From Cucumis sativus (lineage: Eukaryota > Streptophyta > Magnoliopsida > Cucurbitales > Cucurbitaceae), in NCBI RefSeq assembly GCF_000004075.3, contig NC_026658.2, forward strand, positions 3,472,001 to 3,536,000: a stretch of DNA of 64,000 bases, given 5' to 3'. Below are positions 10,561 to 23,291 of this stretch, piece by piece. Each line of letters opens with the position of its first letter. The first letter of the stretch is position 1. A program made the translations under genes and the position numbers. The notes under the pieces are model-generated. The model worked only from the letters and a program-made list of their open reading frames with translations. It had not been told where the DNA came from and did not search any database.

Positions 10561-13500
10561 AAATGAATGGTGAGTTCGGTAAAAGCATTAAATGAGGCCT
10601 CAAAGCGTCCGTGCTCCTCTCCTCTTCTCTCCTCTCCTCACCTCTCCTCACCTCTCCTCACCTCTCCTATCCTACGTTTACTTTTCTTTAAACCCTCTTA
10701 TCAATTTTCTACTTTCTATCATTTTTACCTTCCAACCTTTTCATTCTACCTCTACAACTTTGTGTTTTTGCACTTTCACCCCTTTTAGTCTTTCCAAATA
10801 TTTCAATTTAACCAAAAAAAAAAAAAAAAGACCATCAACCTCCCAATGTAGTCTAATAGAATGTTGTCACGTATCTCTTATCAAACCTAATTTTCTATGA
10901 AAATATTGAGATCTTGATAATATACATTAATAGTATACATATAGTAAGCATTGAGAAAATGATCCCGTGATTTGAGGTTAAAGAAAAATTTGATGAGAAA
11001 ATAAGAAAATGAAATATGAGTGTTTAAAAGGATATTTTCCCGCTCATGTTACTTTAAGATTTATAATTTTAAAATGCATGATTAACCAACTCTCCTCCCA
11101 AAAACATCACCTAATTACGCCTTACAATAAAGTCAATAAATAATTATCATACTCTAACTTAACCTTTTCTCTTTTCTTCTCTTTTTCCTTTTCCTTTTTC
11201 TTTTTTCTTTTCCATATCTAGGTTTTTGAGTTGATTGGAATAACAAAAAGTTGTATTGACTATTGTAAATAAAAATCATTTTCTACTCTTTTAGAAAGTT
11301 AGGTAACCTTGATTTTAAATTCAAATTTAAGTTTATATTTTTGTCATAACTTTTTTCTAAATTTAAAACGTCCATGGCTTTTAATCTCGTGTCTAACGTC
11401 TATATAAAAAACTTACCTCCATCAATATTTAGCTTACATAGACATGACTCAATTAAATGTAATTTGTAAAAGATTCATGACTGTTTTTCAAAAAAAAAAA
11501 AATTGCAATAATTGAATGTGTAAATATGTAATAAATAGATTATAAGATTTAAAAATTGTAGTGTTTTTTTTTTGTCAATATCTGGTTTACATATATTATG
11601 TATTGTGAAATTTATTTGGTGTGATTATATATATTGTCTAAATTAAGGGCGGTGTAGTATGTACGTTGCTACATTTCCAAAGCCATAAAATATTCCCATT
11701 AACTTATTCTTTCAATAATTCCTTCATTTCCATCTTCCTTTCCTATCTTAATCATTATACTTTCAAATTTTTAAATTTAGTCTCTCTCCTTTACTTAAAT
11801 CTTCATATCTATTATTCAAATGTCCTTAATTATAAGTTCATTTTATCTAACTTAGTTTAGTATAATTGTTTCAAAATAACTAAATATTTAGACTTTATAA
11901 AAAAAAAATCCACATGTTTACTATCAAAAATATAAAAGATATATTAATTCGCAGTCAACGTATTATATTTGGTAAATGATAGTTTAGATTTAGTTATTCT
12001 TTTCATCGTTTAGATTTAGATACTCAAATCTAAACTATTGAAAAATAACTTTTTTTTATAAAATTCTTTGTACACGATCATTTAGATTTGACTATTTTTA
12101 CTATACCATCATTTAGATTTCACTACTCAATATTTTAACAATTAAATAAAAAAAGATGATGAAAAGAAAAAAAATGAATGACAAACGTGAAATATTTGTT
12201 TAAAAAATGGGTAACTTTATGGACTTTTTTATTTTCTTATATATATGTACTCTTTTGTTATATTTATGAAAAAATTCTTATTTTAATCTTATATATATTT
12301 TTTGTATTAAAAAAAATTAGCTTATAATAATAATAATAATTAATAAAAGTCATATTTCATTATAGTAAAATAAACTAAAATATTTACAAAATATAGCAAA
12401 GTTTTAAATGAATGAGAACATATAGAAGTCTATTAGTGTGTCGTTTGTCTATCAATAATAATACGAGGTTTCTTGATATTTTTTTCAAAGTAAAATTTTT
12501 GACATGTCACCTCAAGGTGATGTTTATTTGGGTTCACTATTGTTGGACCAATTCCTCATCTTTTTAGACTAAATGTATGTTAAAATTTTACAAACTTCGA
12601 TATCATATTAGCTAGACTAGAATTTAGTAACGTTTGTTTAGGTCCCATCGTTATTTTCCTGCCCCTCCCTCATTTTTCTTCTTCCCCCATCCTCATCTCT
12701 CCCTTTCATCTTCTACCATATAGGTTTGGAAAAATAAAGTGGCAAAACTCAACCATAGAATGACTCAAACTAAGCTGATCTAAAGTCCAGTATTATCAAA
12801 AGTGACAAAATTAGTATCGTTTGGTCATAAAAATGTTGTTTCATGGTTGATTAAGTTGAAACTTAGAGTTAAGATTAATGATAAGTGAGAGTCGAGTGAA
12901 TATGTAACAAAAGTAAAAAGTAGAAGGATAAGATAGCACAAAATTGCTAAAATTTGAACAATTAAATATGATGCAACAGAAGAGAGTATGAAAGATGTAA
13001 TAAATATATATGTAGCGTGGGAGATGTGAAGTTAGAGCATGGGTGAAGTGGTTGAAGAACAAGCATCAACAACATTTTTTTAAAAAAAATAAAAAGCTAA
13101 ACTCAACCTATTAATGAATGAAGCATGAGTGAGTTTGTATTGATTGGTGATGGGAATTTGTTTGTTGAAGGTTTAGTAAAGGATGATGATACTGAGGTAA
13201 ATGAGGCATAGTTGGGAAATGGAGAAAGGGTAAATGATGGTGATGGATGGTAGGAATTGATATTTTGGAGAAAGGAAGTGTGATAAAAGGGTTGGGAGAC
13301 AAGACATGTCTTGGAAGCAAAGTGAGGGAAAAAAAGTGGTAGAAAGAGAAATGACAAAAGGATCAGCTTTTGTCGCCGACCCACCCAACTTCTAAATGAT
13401 TCCCCTCTTCCCTCATTACTCCTATGCCCCAACCCTATCTTTTCCATTTCTCACACTATTCTTTCTATATTCTTTTTTCATCATAATTCTCAATTTCTAA

Positions 13501-14794
13501 CTCCATTTTACTCCTTCCTTTCCACAAATACATTTTCTCCTTTTCTTGCACCATCAAAAATCTTTCACAAAACAATCCATCTTTTAGTTTATTGCTTTTC
13601 TAACCCAACTATCTCACTATTAGGTGCTAGGTAGAGTTCAATTTTATTAGACCCAACTAAGAGGTTAGGGAGATTTATAAGAACATTTTAAAGTCCAATT
13701 TGATTTTTCTAGGGATGTGAAATGAAGAGGAGGTTGGGGTAATGAAGTAGGAAAGTAAAAGAAAGCAATAATTGTCGTATATTAAAAATATGACGAAGTG
13801 GGACTACTTTTTTTTTTTTTTTAATTTTTAATATATATAGATGATAAATACTCATCTTTTGTAGTGGGCTTTTTGCAAAGATATTAAAGTAAATGGCTTC
13901 TTTTATACGCATTGGATATAGTGTGCAAGTGCATGAACCATACATATCAAAGTTCCCCAAACGTAGTTGAGTCTACGTTGAATCTTCCAAGTTGGGGTGG
14001 GCGTTACTATTTTTGTTAGATATTATGTAATTGTGCTTGTAATTTTGTCACTTTTTGTTGCGGGACATTACTTCTTCGAGCTCTAATTTTCGTAGTTGAG
14101 TAGAGTGTTTTCTATTTGTTTATTTTAATAAGTTTTTTTTTTGAAAAAATAATAGTAATATTAAAGATTGGAAATTAAGTTATGCAAAGAAAAGTCAATT
14201 AAAAAGATATGTCAACTGTTTGAGTTATGCTTCCATTAAAAGCTAGATATGATGAGATAGTGAGAAAAAAAAGTAAATATGAATGAAGAGGGAAAAATTA
14301 ATTTCATAACGTCAAATGTTGGATTTTTTATTTAATTAAGGCGAGAATTATGAAAATAGTTGTCAATTGGAAAATTAACATTAATGGAAAATGAAGAAGC
14401 CAACCAATAAGTAGGCTAACTTGGTTCTCAAATTGTTTATTTACTGCTAATTAACAATATTTATTAGTGTATTTCACATTAATCATGTAGAAAAAAAAAT
14501 TAAGAAGAGAATTAAATGGATTATAGAAAGATAGATAGATAGTTTTAAATTTAAATTCCATTATTTATTTTTACTAATTTTTGTGAAAAAAGAGAAAATG
14601 AACAAAATGGTGGCATTTTATTGGGTGAGAAACTTGTGATATATGCTGAAGGCCCAAGTTGTGAAGGCCTAAAGATTGCTAATAAATGGAGGCCTTGTCC
14701 TAACCCATTGGACCATTTTCTTGGCTCAATTCCTCATTCTTCTACCATTATCACCATCCATAGTAATTCTATCAATAATAATTAAATCTATAAA
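10561..14794. other. intergenic region upstream of the GATA gene
   Basis: After the 10-bp array there is only AT-rich spacer. A - strand stretch at 13103-13447 is open in three frames but has no recognisable domain and looks like C-rich noncoding sequence. A degenerate fragment at 12355-12480 resembles the MITE-like sequence at 14795-14990. No gene can be supported. Confidence 0.5.
10631..10669. repeat. 10-bp tandem repeat (CCTCTCCTCA)
   Basis: Nearly four copies of CCTCTCCTCA in a row, the last ending in TAT. The array sits about 70 bases upstream of the GATA leader, in or next to its promoter. CT/GA arrays can act as GAGA-type elements, and copy number is likely polymorphic between lines. 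Confidence 0.9.
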
Positions 14795-14990
14795 AATATT
14801 TTTTAAAAATTATAAATATATCGAAGTCAATTAGTGTGTTCGTAATAGACTTCTATTATTGCTGATAGACTCTTTGGTCTATTAGTGATAAATTAATATT
14901 TGCAACATGATATATCAGGAATAGATTTCTGCCATTAATTGATTTTTATGTATTTTGCTATATTTATAATTTTTTTAAAAAATTATTATA
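14795..14990. mobile_element. MITE-like element with AT-rich terminal inverted repeats
   Basis: The left end (14795-14821) and right end (14959-14987) are near-perfect inverted copies of each other, about 27 bases, of the form TATATTTATAATTTTT followed by an A run. The 140 bases between contain further self-complementary motifs built on ATAGACTTCTATTA / GATAGACT. There is no coding capacity. Size, structure and AT content fit a small non-autonomous MITE; the superfamily is uncertain because no clear target-site duplication is visible. Confidence 0.55.
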
Positions 14991-16049
14991 TGCACTAATA
15001 TTTTGAATCTAATTGAAACTATTTTTTTTATTTTGACAAATTATTATACATGAGTATAGATTGTTAGGAATAGCAAAAGAAATAGTAATAATAAATAATA
15101 AAATTATTTATAAAATATACAAAAAAAACTTAAATAAATTTTTTAATATTTTATAAATAGTTTCAATATGTTGCTATTCTTTAAAATATCTCTATCTTAA
15201 GATATCATTTCCTAAACTAATCCTAGAATTTAAATTTACACTCATTTTAATTTTTTGTATTTACACTAGTTTGGTATCTAATTTTTTTAGCTTTTTTTTA
15301 ATTTATTTTGTACTAGTATTTTAATAAATCGATCTAATGATTTTTAAATTAAGATCATGTTTGGTAACCTTCTGTTTTTTTTTTTCTGAAAGTTAAATCT
15401 ACTTCCTCTTATTTTTTTTTTACCATGGTTTGTATCTCTATCAAAGTATAAGAATTGGATTCTTGGCCTATTAACCTTCTTTCCGAGTAAAATTATTTTG
15501 TTTTTTTATTGAAAATCTCATACTTATTTTCTTTGGTATTTTGTAATGATTTCCATCTCTCTTAATTAAAAGAGTTGAATTCTAAAACAAATTTCAACAA
15601 TAAAAAAAAAGAAGTTAATAACTACTTTTTTTTTTTTGTAATTTTTAGAATTTGACTCGGTATTTTTTTTTTAAAAAAAAGTTATATTGATTAAAAATAA
15701 AATATTTCTAGGTGGAACAAGTGTTTCTAGGTTTGATTTTTACAATGTAAAATATAAAAAACAAATGATGACCAAACATGCTTGAGTTTTTAAATTTTGA
15801 TTTAGTTTCTTGAAATTTTAAGTAAAAGAAAATTGATAATAAAACATATAAAAATATGAGTAAAAAAATTTGTTTATATGATAAAATTAAAAGATTAAGG
15901 TTAGTTTGAAAATAATTTGGTTTTGAGTCTTTCACTTTTTAAAATTAAAACTATATACATTGCTTTCACTTCTAAATTTCACACTTACAATATTTTAAAA
16001 ACAAAGCTTGAAAACTGTTTGTTGTTATTTTTAGGTTTTAAAAAAATTT
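14991..16049. other. AT-rich spacer
   Basis: Homopolymer T and A runs and AT-rich sequence with no supported gene. Composition changes abruptly at about 16040-16060, where the CACTA remnant begins. Confidence 0.5.
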
Positions 16050-18689
16050 GTAGGAACGACTTGGATCCATTTTTGTGGTTGTAAACTTGTATGGCTGCTT
16101 CACTTTAGCAGCCTTGTTGATTCTTGATTGCTTCTACATTCAAACAAGTAGAAGATATAAATCACCTGAAATTATCGAGTCATGTAATGATTGTAGAGGA
16201 ATTGCTAATCTTCCATGCGATTCATCAATCTTGACAATGAGTTTGCACGTGCTTCTTCAGGGTCGCTGAGCTGCTTGAAATGTTGGTGGTTGTCTCCTCT
16301 GAATTCCTTCCACATGCTAAGTATTTGATATTGAATAAAACGAGTAGGTGCTTGATCAGCGAACTCGAGCACGAACCAATGCTACAAAAGAAAAATATAT
16401 AAGGATTGGTTTTCTACATATGTAAGGTAATTTACAAACTTACATGTAGGTCACCCTTGATGACCTCGATGTACTCTCGAGAGGTACATCAGCCCACTTG
16501 AGGGCTTGGATTGAAAAATGTGTCTCTCGTTAACATTACTGTTGATATTGCTGAACCGAACGAAATGCGATGAGAAAGGCTTGTCCCCTATTGATCGATT
16601 GATATGAGGATCTTCCCATTTTGTTGTACATATCTATCCAACTCCAAATTTCAGGAGTGCTGACGTCTCCTCGAAGTGAAAGTGGGAGTGGGTTAAGGAC
16701 CATCTACGAAAAAAGAATACTGTGAGAAACAAAAACTTAATTATCGATTCAAGTGTTTATGTAACCAGACTAATCTGAATTGTCGCCCATTGAAGACGAT
16801 CCTCCTCCCCGCATTATTGAACATGTCATCCAACTTCAGGTACATATATATTTGCCTTATGAAAACCGCTGGTAAATGACATAATACCTATAGACATAAA
16901 AGCCATCAAACATTTAACAAATGTGATAAGTATCTCAAACGGAATGTATATAGAGAAGAATGACCAAGTGTATACGTGGAGAAGGCATTATTATCCATCG
17001 TCGCTTGATCTGCTTTGAGGTGATGATAATTATTCATCATCATCGTGTATGAAGTCGTTACTGACATGACACACATCAAGTCTTTTCATCATTGTAAGAT
17101 CAACTTCAGGCTTGCACAAAGTATCATCCTCAATGTATTCGTCCACACGATGTCTAACAACGATTTCCAATACCTAAGTTGCCCATTCTCAATATCTTCC
17201 ACTTCGGACCCATTCCATGTACGTTTATTTTGGAATACTTGAACAACTTTCCATTTGACACCATTTTTTGGGTCCTCTCGAGGTAAAATCCTTAATGTGC
17301 CTGGGTCGCAAGAATTACTGGTTCCTCAATGAACCACAAATGTTATGTGTTGATTGATTTGTAACCTAATTCCACATGTGTCTTATGGTTTTTGTTGTTA
17401 TCTGTGCCAAACTACCTACACTTGAATAGTCGAGCACATAGCTCCAGTGGATATTGAAACCTACCTAACACTTCCAACATACTTTACAACCTACCTAGCA
17501 TCTCAAACCCCCAAAACTAATAATTAGAAACTAATTTTGACTTTAAAAGGCTACCATAACTACATGATAGCCATAAGAATTCAACCTCAAATTACTTCAA
17601 TCTTTTATAAGTTATCTAACATTTCCAACAAATAAAACTAGAAGTTTGAACTAAGAGTTGCCATAACTCCATGATTGCCGGAATAAATCTCAACCTCAAA
17701 TTAAAGAAAATTTAAAACTATTACAGACTCCAAATTCAATAACCCCAATAGATATATTCATATTGAAATTCAAATTAAAATTCATTATCAAATTCAATTA
17801 ATCTTAATCTCAATTTCAAATTCAATAAACACTCCCCTTCAAACTCAATATAACCCAACAAATTTTCTAATTTTCTAATTCAAATTAAATATCAATCTCA
17901 ACGTCATTCTTAAATCCTAAAAACACTTCAAATTCAAATTCAATACAAAAACCTAAAACTAATTCAAAATCTAAATCTGAAAACTACCTACAAAATCTAA
18001 ATTCTAAAACTAATTTGAAATCTAATTCTAAAACTAATTAACTAAACCAAAACAAAAACAAAAACAAAAACACAATAACTAACTAAACAACTTACCGAAA
18101 TGAAGAGCAACAGCGATGTGGGTTCTCTTCTTCTCGGTCTCTTTCTCAACTCTCTCGGCTCTCTTTTCGTTTATGTGAATTACAGAACTCAAAATCCCTT
18201 TTTATAGGAAACTTTCGACGTTAATGTTAGCGAAGGTGGTATCTTTGACATCATAAGTAAAACGTCAGAAATAGGTATCACCTACCCGACGTTGTCTGCA
18301 TGACGTCGAAAAAAATGAAACAATTGTTTAATTTTCCCCGACATGGTCAAAGGTGACGTTGAAAATGGAAACCATATTTTCGACATTTGTGTGATTTGCG
18401 CCGGAGAAAATGCAAAGAATTAATTATTAATTTCTATTTTATCCCTGGTGTGGCCAAGGTGACGTCGTGAATGGGGACTATATAATTAACGACGTTTGTG
18501 TGTATTGCGTCGTAGAAAATGTAAAATTTAAATATTAATTTCAATTTTCCCAATGCCTTAAATCATGACGACAAAACTAGTCCTCTAGGCCGACGAGGGA
18601 TTTATGGCGTCGAGGGAAGCTCTTTGTTCCGAAGTGGTTTTCACTAACGCATTTTTTCGCATCGAGATAAGTTGAAAGTTTTTGTAGTG
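16050..18689 (-). mobile_element. degenerate CACTA (En/Spm) transposon remnant
   Basis: Read on the - strand, the element starts at 18689 with CACTACAAAAACTTTCAAC, the typical CACTA terminus. Subterminal DNA follows, with two imperfect 106-base tandem units (18329-18541) carrying GACGT/CGACG motifs. A leader and an ATG-containing splice-like boundary lie near 18105. Coding debris follows. At about 17440-17150 the translation matches a DUF4216-type segment (FKCRWFGTD..., HLWFIEEPVILATQA, GFYLERTQKMVSNGK). At about 16850-16190 it matches the plant En/Spm transposase domain (Transposase_24), e.g. FVLEFADQAPTRF and HFKQLSDPEEARANS. The reading frames hold stops and frameshifts (one near PLE/EYIEVIKGDL), so it is non-autonomous. 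No opposite CACTA end is found near 16050; the left side is truncated. It lies about 460 bases upstream of the broken CYP84A gene. Confidence 0.8.
18329..18541. repeat. subterminal tandem repeat of the CACTA remnant
   Basis: Two imperfect copies with a 106-base period, anchored by AGGTGACGT at 18351 and 18457. Each also carries CGAC(A/G)TTTGTGTG and a G(A/T)AGAAAATG-like stretch. Subterminal repeats with CG-containing motifs are where CACTA transposases bind in known elements. Confidence 0.75.
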
Positions 18690-19150
18690 AGACCATCTTT
18701 TGACCTATCTCCTAACAATAGTGTATAAAAGACGTTGAGAGTGTTCACTAACTCCCAATATCGCATATCACCTATCAAGACCTCTATGGTATTTTGAAGA
18801 AGTCAGAGTTTAAGTTTCATGGTTTACAAGTAGAATTTACTTTCTATGGTAAAATAAAAACTTCATAAATACTTCCTTACCGTTAAAGGGCTGTTTAAGA
18901 GGATTTAACAACCTACTGACTTAAAATTCTAAATTTAAACCGTATGAACTTTTTTGTTACTTTATCTGAATTATAGGGTTGTAATTTGGAATTTAACCTT
19001 ATTTAAAATAGATTACATAATACACATTTTAATTATCACATAACATACTATATTCCTAAATGTTCCTTTTTTAAAAAAAAAATGTTATCTAAATATTTCT
19101 AGATCTTAAATTTTGAGTTTGTGGAAACAAACACATTTAATTGAAAACAG

Positions 19151-21265
19151 CCCCTTATTCATTACATAAACAGACCACGACGACTGCCACTTCCTCCGGG
19201 GCCAAAAGGGTTACCCCTCCTCGGCAATATGCTGATGAGAGACCAACTCACCCACCGTGGCCTCGCCGCCTTGGCCAAACGGTATGGCGGAATCTTCCAC
19301 CTCCACATGGTCGTCATTTCCGACCGTGACGCTGCTCGGAATGTGCTTCAGGTCTGATCACCATCACCATGACTTTTAAGTAACAAACTTTAGTACTCTA
19401 TAAATTTTAACAAGGCTGTATAGTTTTAGTTTTCATTTTTTTGAAATTTATTCTTAGATTCCCTCCCGAGCTTCTTTGAAGAAACTACAAGTACAAAATT
19501 GGGTTTTCAACAGATATTACAAGACTACGATGTTGATGACCAACAACGACAATGAAGAACATGCTATTAAATGCTTTCGACCTAAAAATAAAAACAAAAT
19601 TTTGAAAAACGAATCATTTTTTTAGTTTGAAAATTGAGTTGATTTGTGGAAATAAAATTGGTAAAAAATTAATCATACCCTAAAAATATAGAAATTGAAA
19701 ATAGAGTTTATGATCAGTACCTAAAAAAAAAAAGTTATCCGTCTAAGTCTAAGTAATTTTGATTTTAATCTATAAATTTAGGTCTCATTTCATAATTGAA
19801 ATGTGAAAATAAAATAAATTAATGTGAATGATTAAACATTTTTTTTAATTGTAAGATTTTAACTAAAAAAATTAATATATATGAAAGAATGTTGTATGAA
19901 ATTTAGAAAGGAAGTAATATACAATGAATGAATGATTTATTTTATAGGTGCAAGATATAGTGTTTGCAAACCGTCCAACAACCAAAGCTATCAAACCACA
20001 ATTAAACATTTGGTAAAAAGGAAGAAAAGGGATGAGGAAATTGAGAAGGAGATGGTTGATGAGTTACTAGCTTTCTATAGTGAAGATGAGGGAGGAAATA
20101 ACAAAAGTGAATTTGAGGATTTGCATTTGCAAACCACAATTAAACTCACTAGAGACAATATCAAAGCCATCATCATGGTATGTAGCCTCCTACTTACTAC
20201 TATAAACTTACCCTTCTCCTCCTCCTCCTTCTATTACGCAATTCACTGATTTTCCATTAGGTCTTTCATTGGGAGCTTACTTTTCACTCTTCTGTTATTA
20301 TTATTGTTGTTATTATTGTGGTCTAGGTGCAATATCGGATACATTTTTTCTTTTTTTAATATATACATAAAAAACAAAAAACTTTTATTAATATTTCATA
20401 TATGATTCAGTAATAGGATATATGCAATTCAAGTTGTCTGTATCTATCTCTACAAACTTTTTTGTTCTTTAGAAGGAATGTACCGCACAAACCTGTTTTG
20501 ATTCAATATTTGAGTGAGTTAGCAAAGAAAAAAGAAAAAAGAAAATCCATGCACATGACTCAATTAATATATATCTATTATTTCATATCAACTTCTACTT
20601 CAAACGTAGTACCGATCATGTAAGTCCATGATACGTGTCTGTACTGATAAAACACTTTTCTTCAACAATGTATTGATGTAATGTTACATCAATCAATTAA
20701 CAGAATTATAATAATAATAACAATATTATTATTATTGAAATCAAAACTCCAATAATTGCAAATATTTCACAATTTTCAGGATGTGATGTTCGGTGGCACA
20801 GAGACAGTGGCCTCCGCCATAGAATGGACCATGGCTGATCATGATAAACCCCGACGACCTCGAAAAGCTTCAACAGCAACTCGACGACACCGTCGGCCTT
20901 CACCACCGTCCACAAGAATCCGACTTACACAATCTAACATACCTCAGATGCATTCTGAAAGAAACTCTCCGTCTCCACCCGCCGATTCCGGTGCTCCTCC
21001 ACGAAACGGCAGCCGAAACCGAACTCGCGGGCTATCGGATTCCTGCCAAGTCTCGTGTCTTCATCAACGCATAGGCGATCGGTCGGGACGAGAAGTCCTG
21101 GGTGGACCCGATATTTTCCGGCCGGCGAGGTTTGAAATCGAAGGTGCGGCGGATTTTAAAGGTGGGGACTTCGAGTTTGTTCCGTTCGGGTCAGGGCGGA
21201 GGTCTTGCCCTGGAATGCAGCTGGTGGTTTATGCGGTGGAGATGGCGGTGGCGAATTTAGGGTGA
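19151..21265 (+). pseudogene. CYP84A: CYP84A (ferulate 5-hydroxylase-like) cytochrome P450 pseudogene
   Basis: Three exon-like blocks keep CYP84A order. Block 1 (about 19151-19351) has the PPGPKGLPLLGNM proline hinge and DQLTHRGLA; the usual N-terminal membrane anchor is absent and a stop lies just upstream. Block 2 (19948-20177) begins VQDIVFANRPTTKAI, then jumps in another frame to a segment ending LLAFYSEDE...IKLTRDNIKAIIM; the intervening family sequence (C-helix and substrate region, well over 100 residues) is deleted. Block 3 (20780-21265) has the I-helix GGTETVASAIEW, a frameshift near 20838, the K-helix ETLRLHPP (ExxR present), a stop in INA*AIGRD at 21072-21074, another frameshift near 21110, the intact heme loop FGSGRRSCPG, then a stop after AVANLG that removes the C-terminus. 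Functional relatives are ER enzymes of syringyl lignin and sinapate synthesis; this copy cannot make a working enzyme. Confidence 0.9.
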
Positions 21266-23291
21266 TCAACATGTTAATAAATAAAACATTTTTTTTAAAA
21301 GAAAACTAAAATTAAAGTTTATTAAAAATATATAAACGTTAGGATTAGACATTTAAATTACAAGAGAACCAAAACTTCAAAATTTAGAACCTAAATGATA
21401 TTTTTTGACCAATATGTATTAATTATTGTTTGGTTGTGATTACTACTTTAGCAAAAGAAAAAAAGGGCAAAGTAATTAAGTTTGTTGTGAAAATTCTTCG
21501 TTTTCTTTTTCATATTTTAATGGTGACATATGTTATATTAGGAGAGTTTTATAACATAGTTTAGCTTGAAGTGATATAAATTATATCAACTTTAAAAGAT
21601 GAGCGAGATTTATAAAAGAAAAACAAGATTTTAATTAAATAGAAATTACTCGATAAGTATAACATCACATGTGTTGTGACTTGTGATTTAGCATATTAGA
21701 TTTATCTTCATAAATATTAAATATTTTTTAGGGTTTATCAAAGGTAAGACTTAAAGACGGCATAGAGCCACAAAAATATTGGAGGCTAAGACGAAGGCAT
21801 AGAAGACCGTACATTCCAAATGAAAATACCAAACATCTGGAGATCAATTGATTTGGTGAATATATATACACTAATCGAGAAATAATCAAGTTTGGCTCGA
21901 ATTGACGTCTTACAATCTAGTGGACCAAAAAGTTCTTAACAGTGTCAATGTTACACGTAATCAAAATTATTATATTAAAGGACGTAGGGAAGGAAAAAAA
22001 AACACAATGAAAATACAGAAGAAAGAAGAAATCTATAGAGATGTGATGAAAACAAAGGAAGAAATAAGGTAGTTGTATGAAATAAAAACAAATGAAGGTA
22101 CAATAATTTTGAAATCATAACACTTGTTGCTTTCGTACATTTACTATAAAGTCTAACAACGTGGGTACATCATTAATAATTTAGTCTTTGAATAAGTTTA
22201 TATTATAACATTTATGTGTGAGGATGAGTTGTAGGGTTAGTTTGGTGTTAATTAAAGAGAGATAAGACACCATTCCATAAGTGTGGTGTGTGTGGGTTTC
22301 CATCCTCATTTCCACCATTTTTATACTATACTCAAAGAAAAAGAGGATTTCTCACTTTTACACAAACCATAAAAATCTCCAATATTTACAAATTTCAAAT
22401 TATAAATTTTATGTTTAGTATGTCAATTAATGTAATAACCTTCCAATATAATCATCTGACATTATTTTAAATACTAAAAAATCCCTTCCTAAATTTTATA
22501 AACGCATATGAAAAGGGGAAAAACCATTTCCTTTTCCTGATCAGTTCATAAACCAAAATTTAACAAACCTACCAATTTCAAAAACCAATACGTAGTAGAA
22601 GTATTTAAAGATTTCGATATAATAATAATAACCAATAGTAACAAATGCAATAAGGGTATTTTTGTAAGCTCGGAATTAAGAAAATATGATGAAAATTATG
22701 AATAAAAAGTAAATATTTTTTAATAACATCCTTTAAAGATGAGTCAATTTGATACCATTTCTAAATCAAGTTATATCGTCAAAGGTACGTTGGCATAGAA
22801 ACAAAGCAAAATGTGAGAATTAATTAGGATTTTCTTGAATTAATATATATATATATATATAATAACATTGGGACTTTTAACTTTTGTCACGTTAAAATAA
22901 AATTTAAACAAAAAAAGGGAATTACAGTGGGACTATAATTATAAAAGTGGAAGAGAATATGGAAAATAAATACAACAATATGGGTGCTTTGAACTTTTGA
23001 ACAGTTTCATCAAACCAAAAGAAAGTCTTTACAACAATGTTTATTATCACTATCATCATCTGAAACAAGTATTAAGTACAATTCAAATGGCTACGTCGAG
23101 ATCCATTTCCATGAGAAAACAAAATAATAAATGGAAACTCTCTCGGAGAAAATAACTGAACTTCCAAGAATCCTCTCTAAAATATGGTTAAAGAAAAAAT
23201 AGAAATAAATGTCACCTTGTCAAATTCGGGATGAATCCCAAACCAGTTATGATTTCGAATCTCTATCAGAACTTCAGCTGACTTCAAATGT
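21266..23291. other. intergenic region
   Basis: AT-rich spacer between the P450 pseudogene and the 3' end of the FMP32-like gene, with an (AT)n tract at 22843-22861. Nothing coding is seen. The part next to 23291 is probably the 3' UTR of the FMP32-like gene. Confidence 0.5.
22843..22861. repeat. (AT)n microsatellite
   Basis: Uninterrupted AT dinucleotide tract of about nine units in intergenic DNA. Confidence 0.9.

Noticed and set aside
13103..13447. 114-codon frame on - with a hydrophobic stretch, possible small secreted peptide
   Set aside because: Three frames are open at once, the hydrophobic run is not N-terminal, there is no conserved peptide motif (CLE, IDA, PIP, RALF) and no clear promoter.
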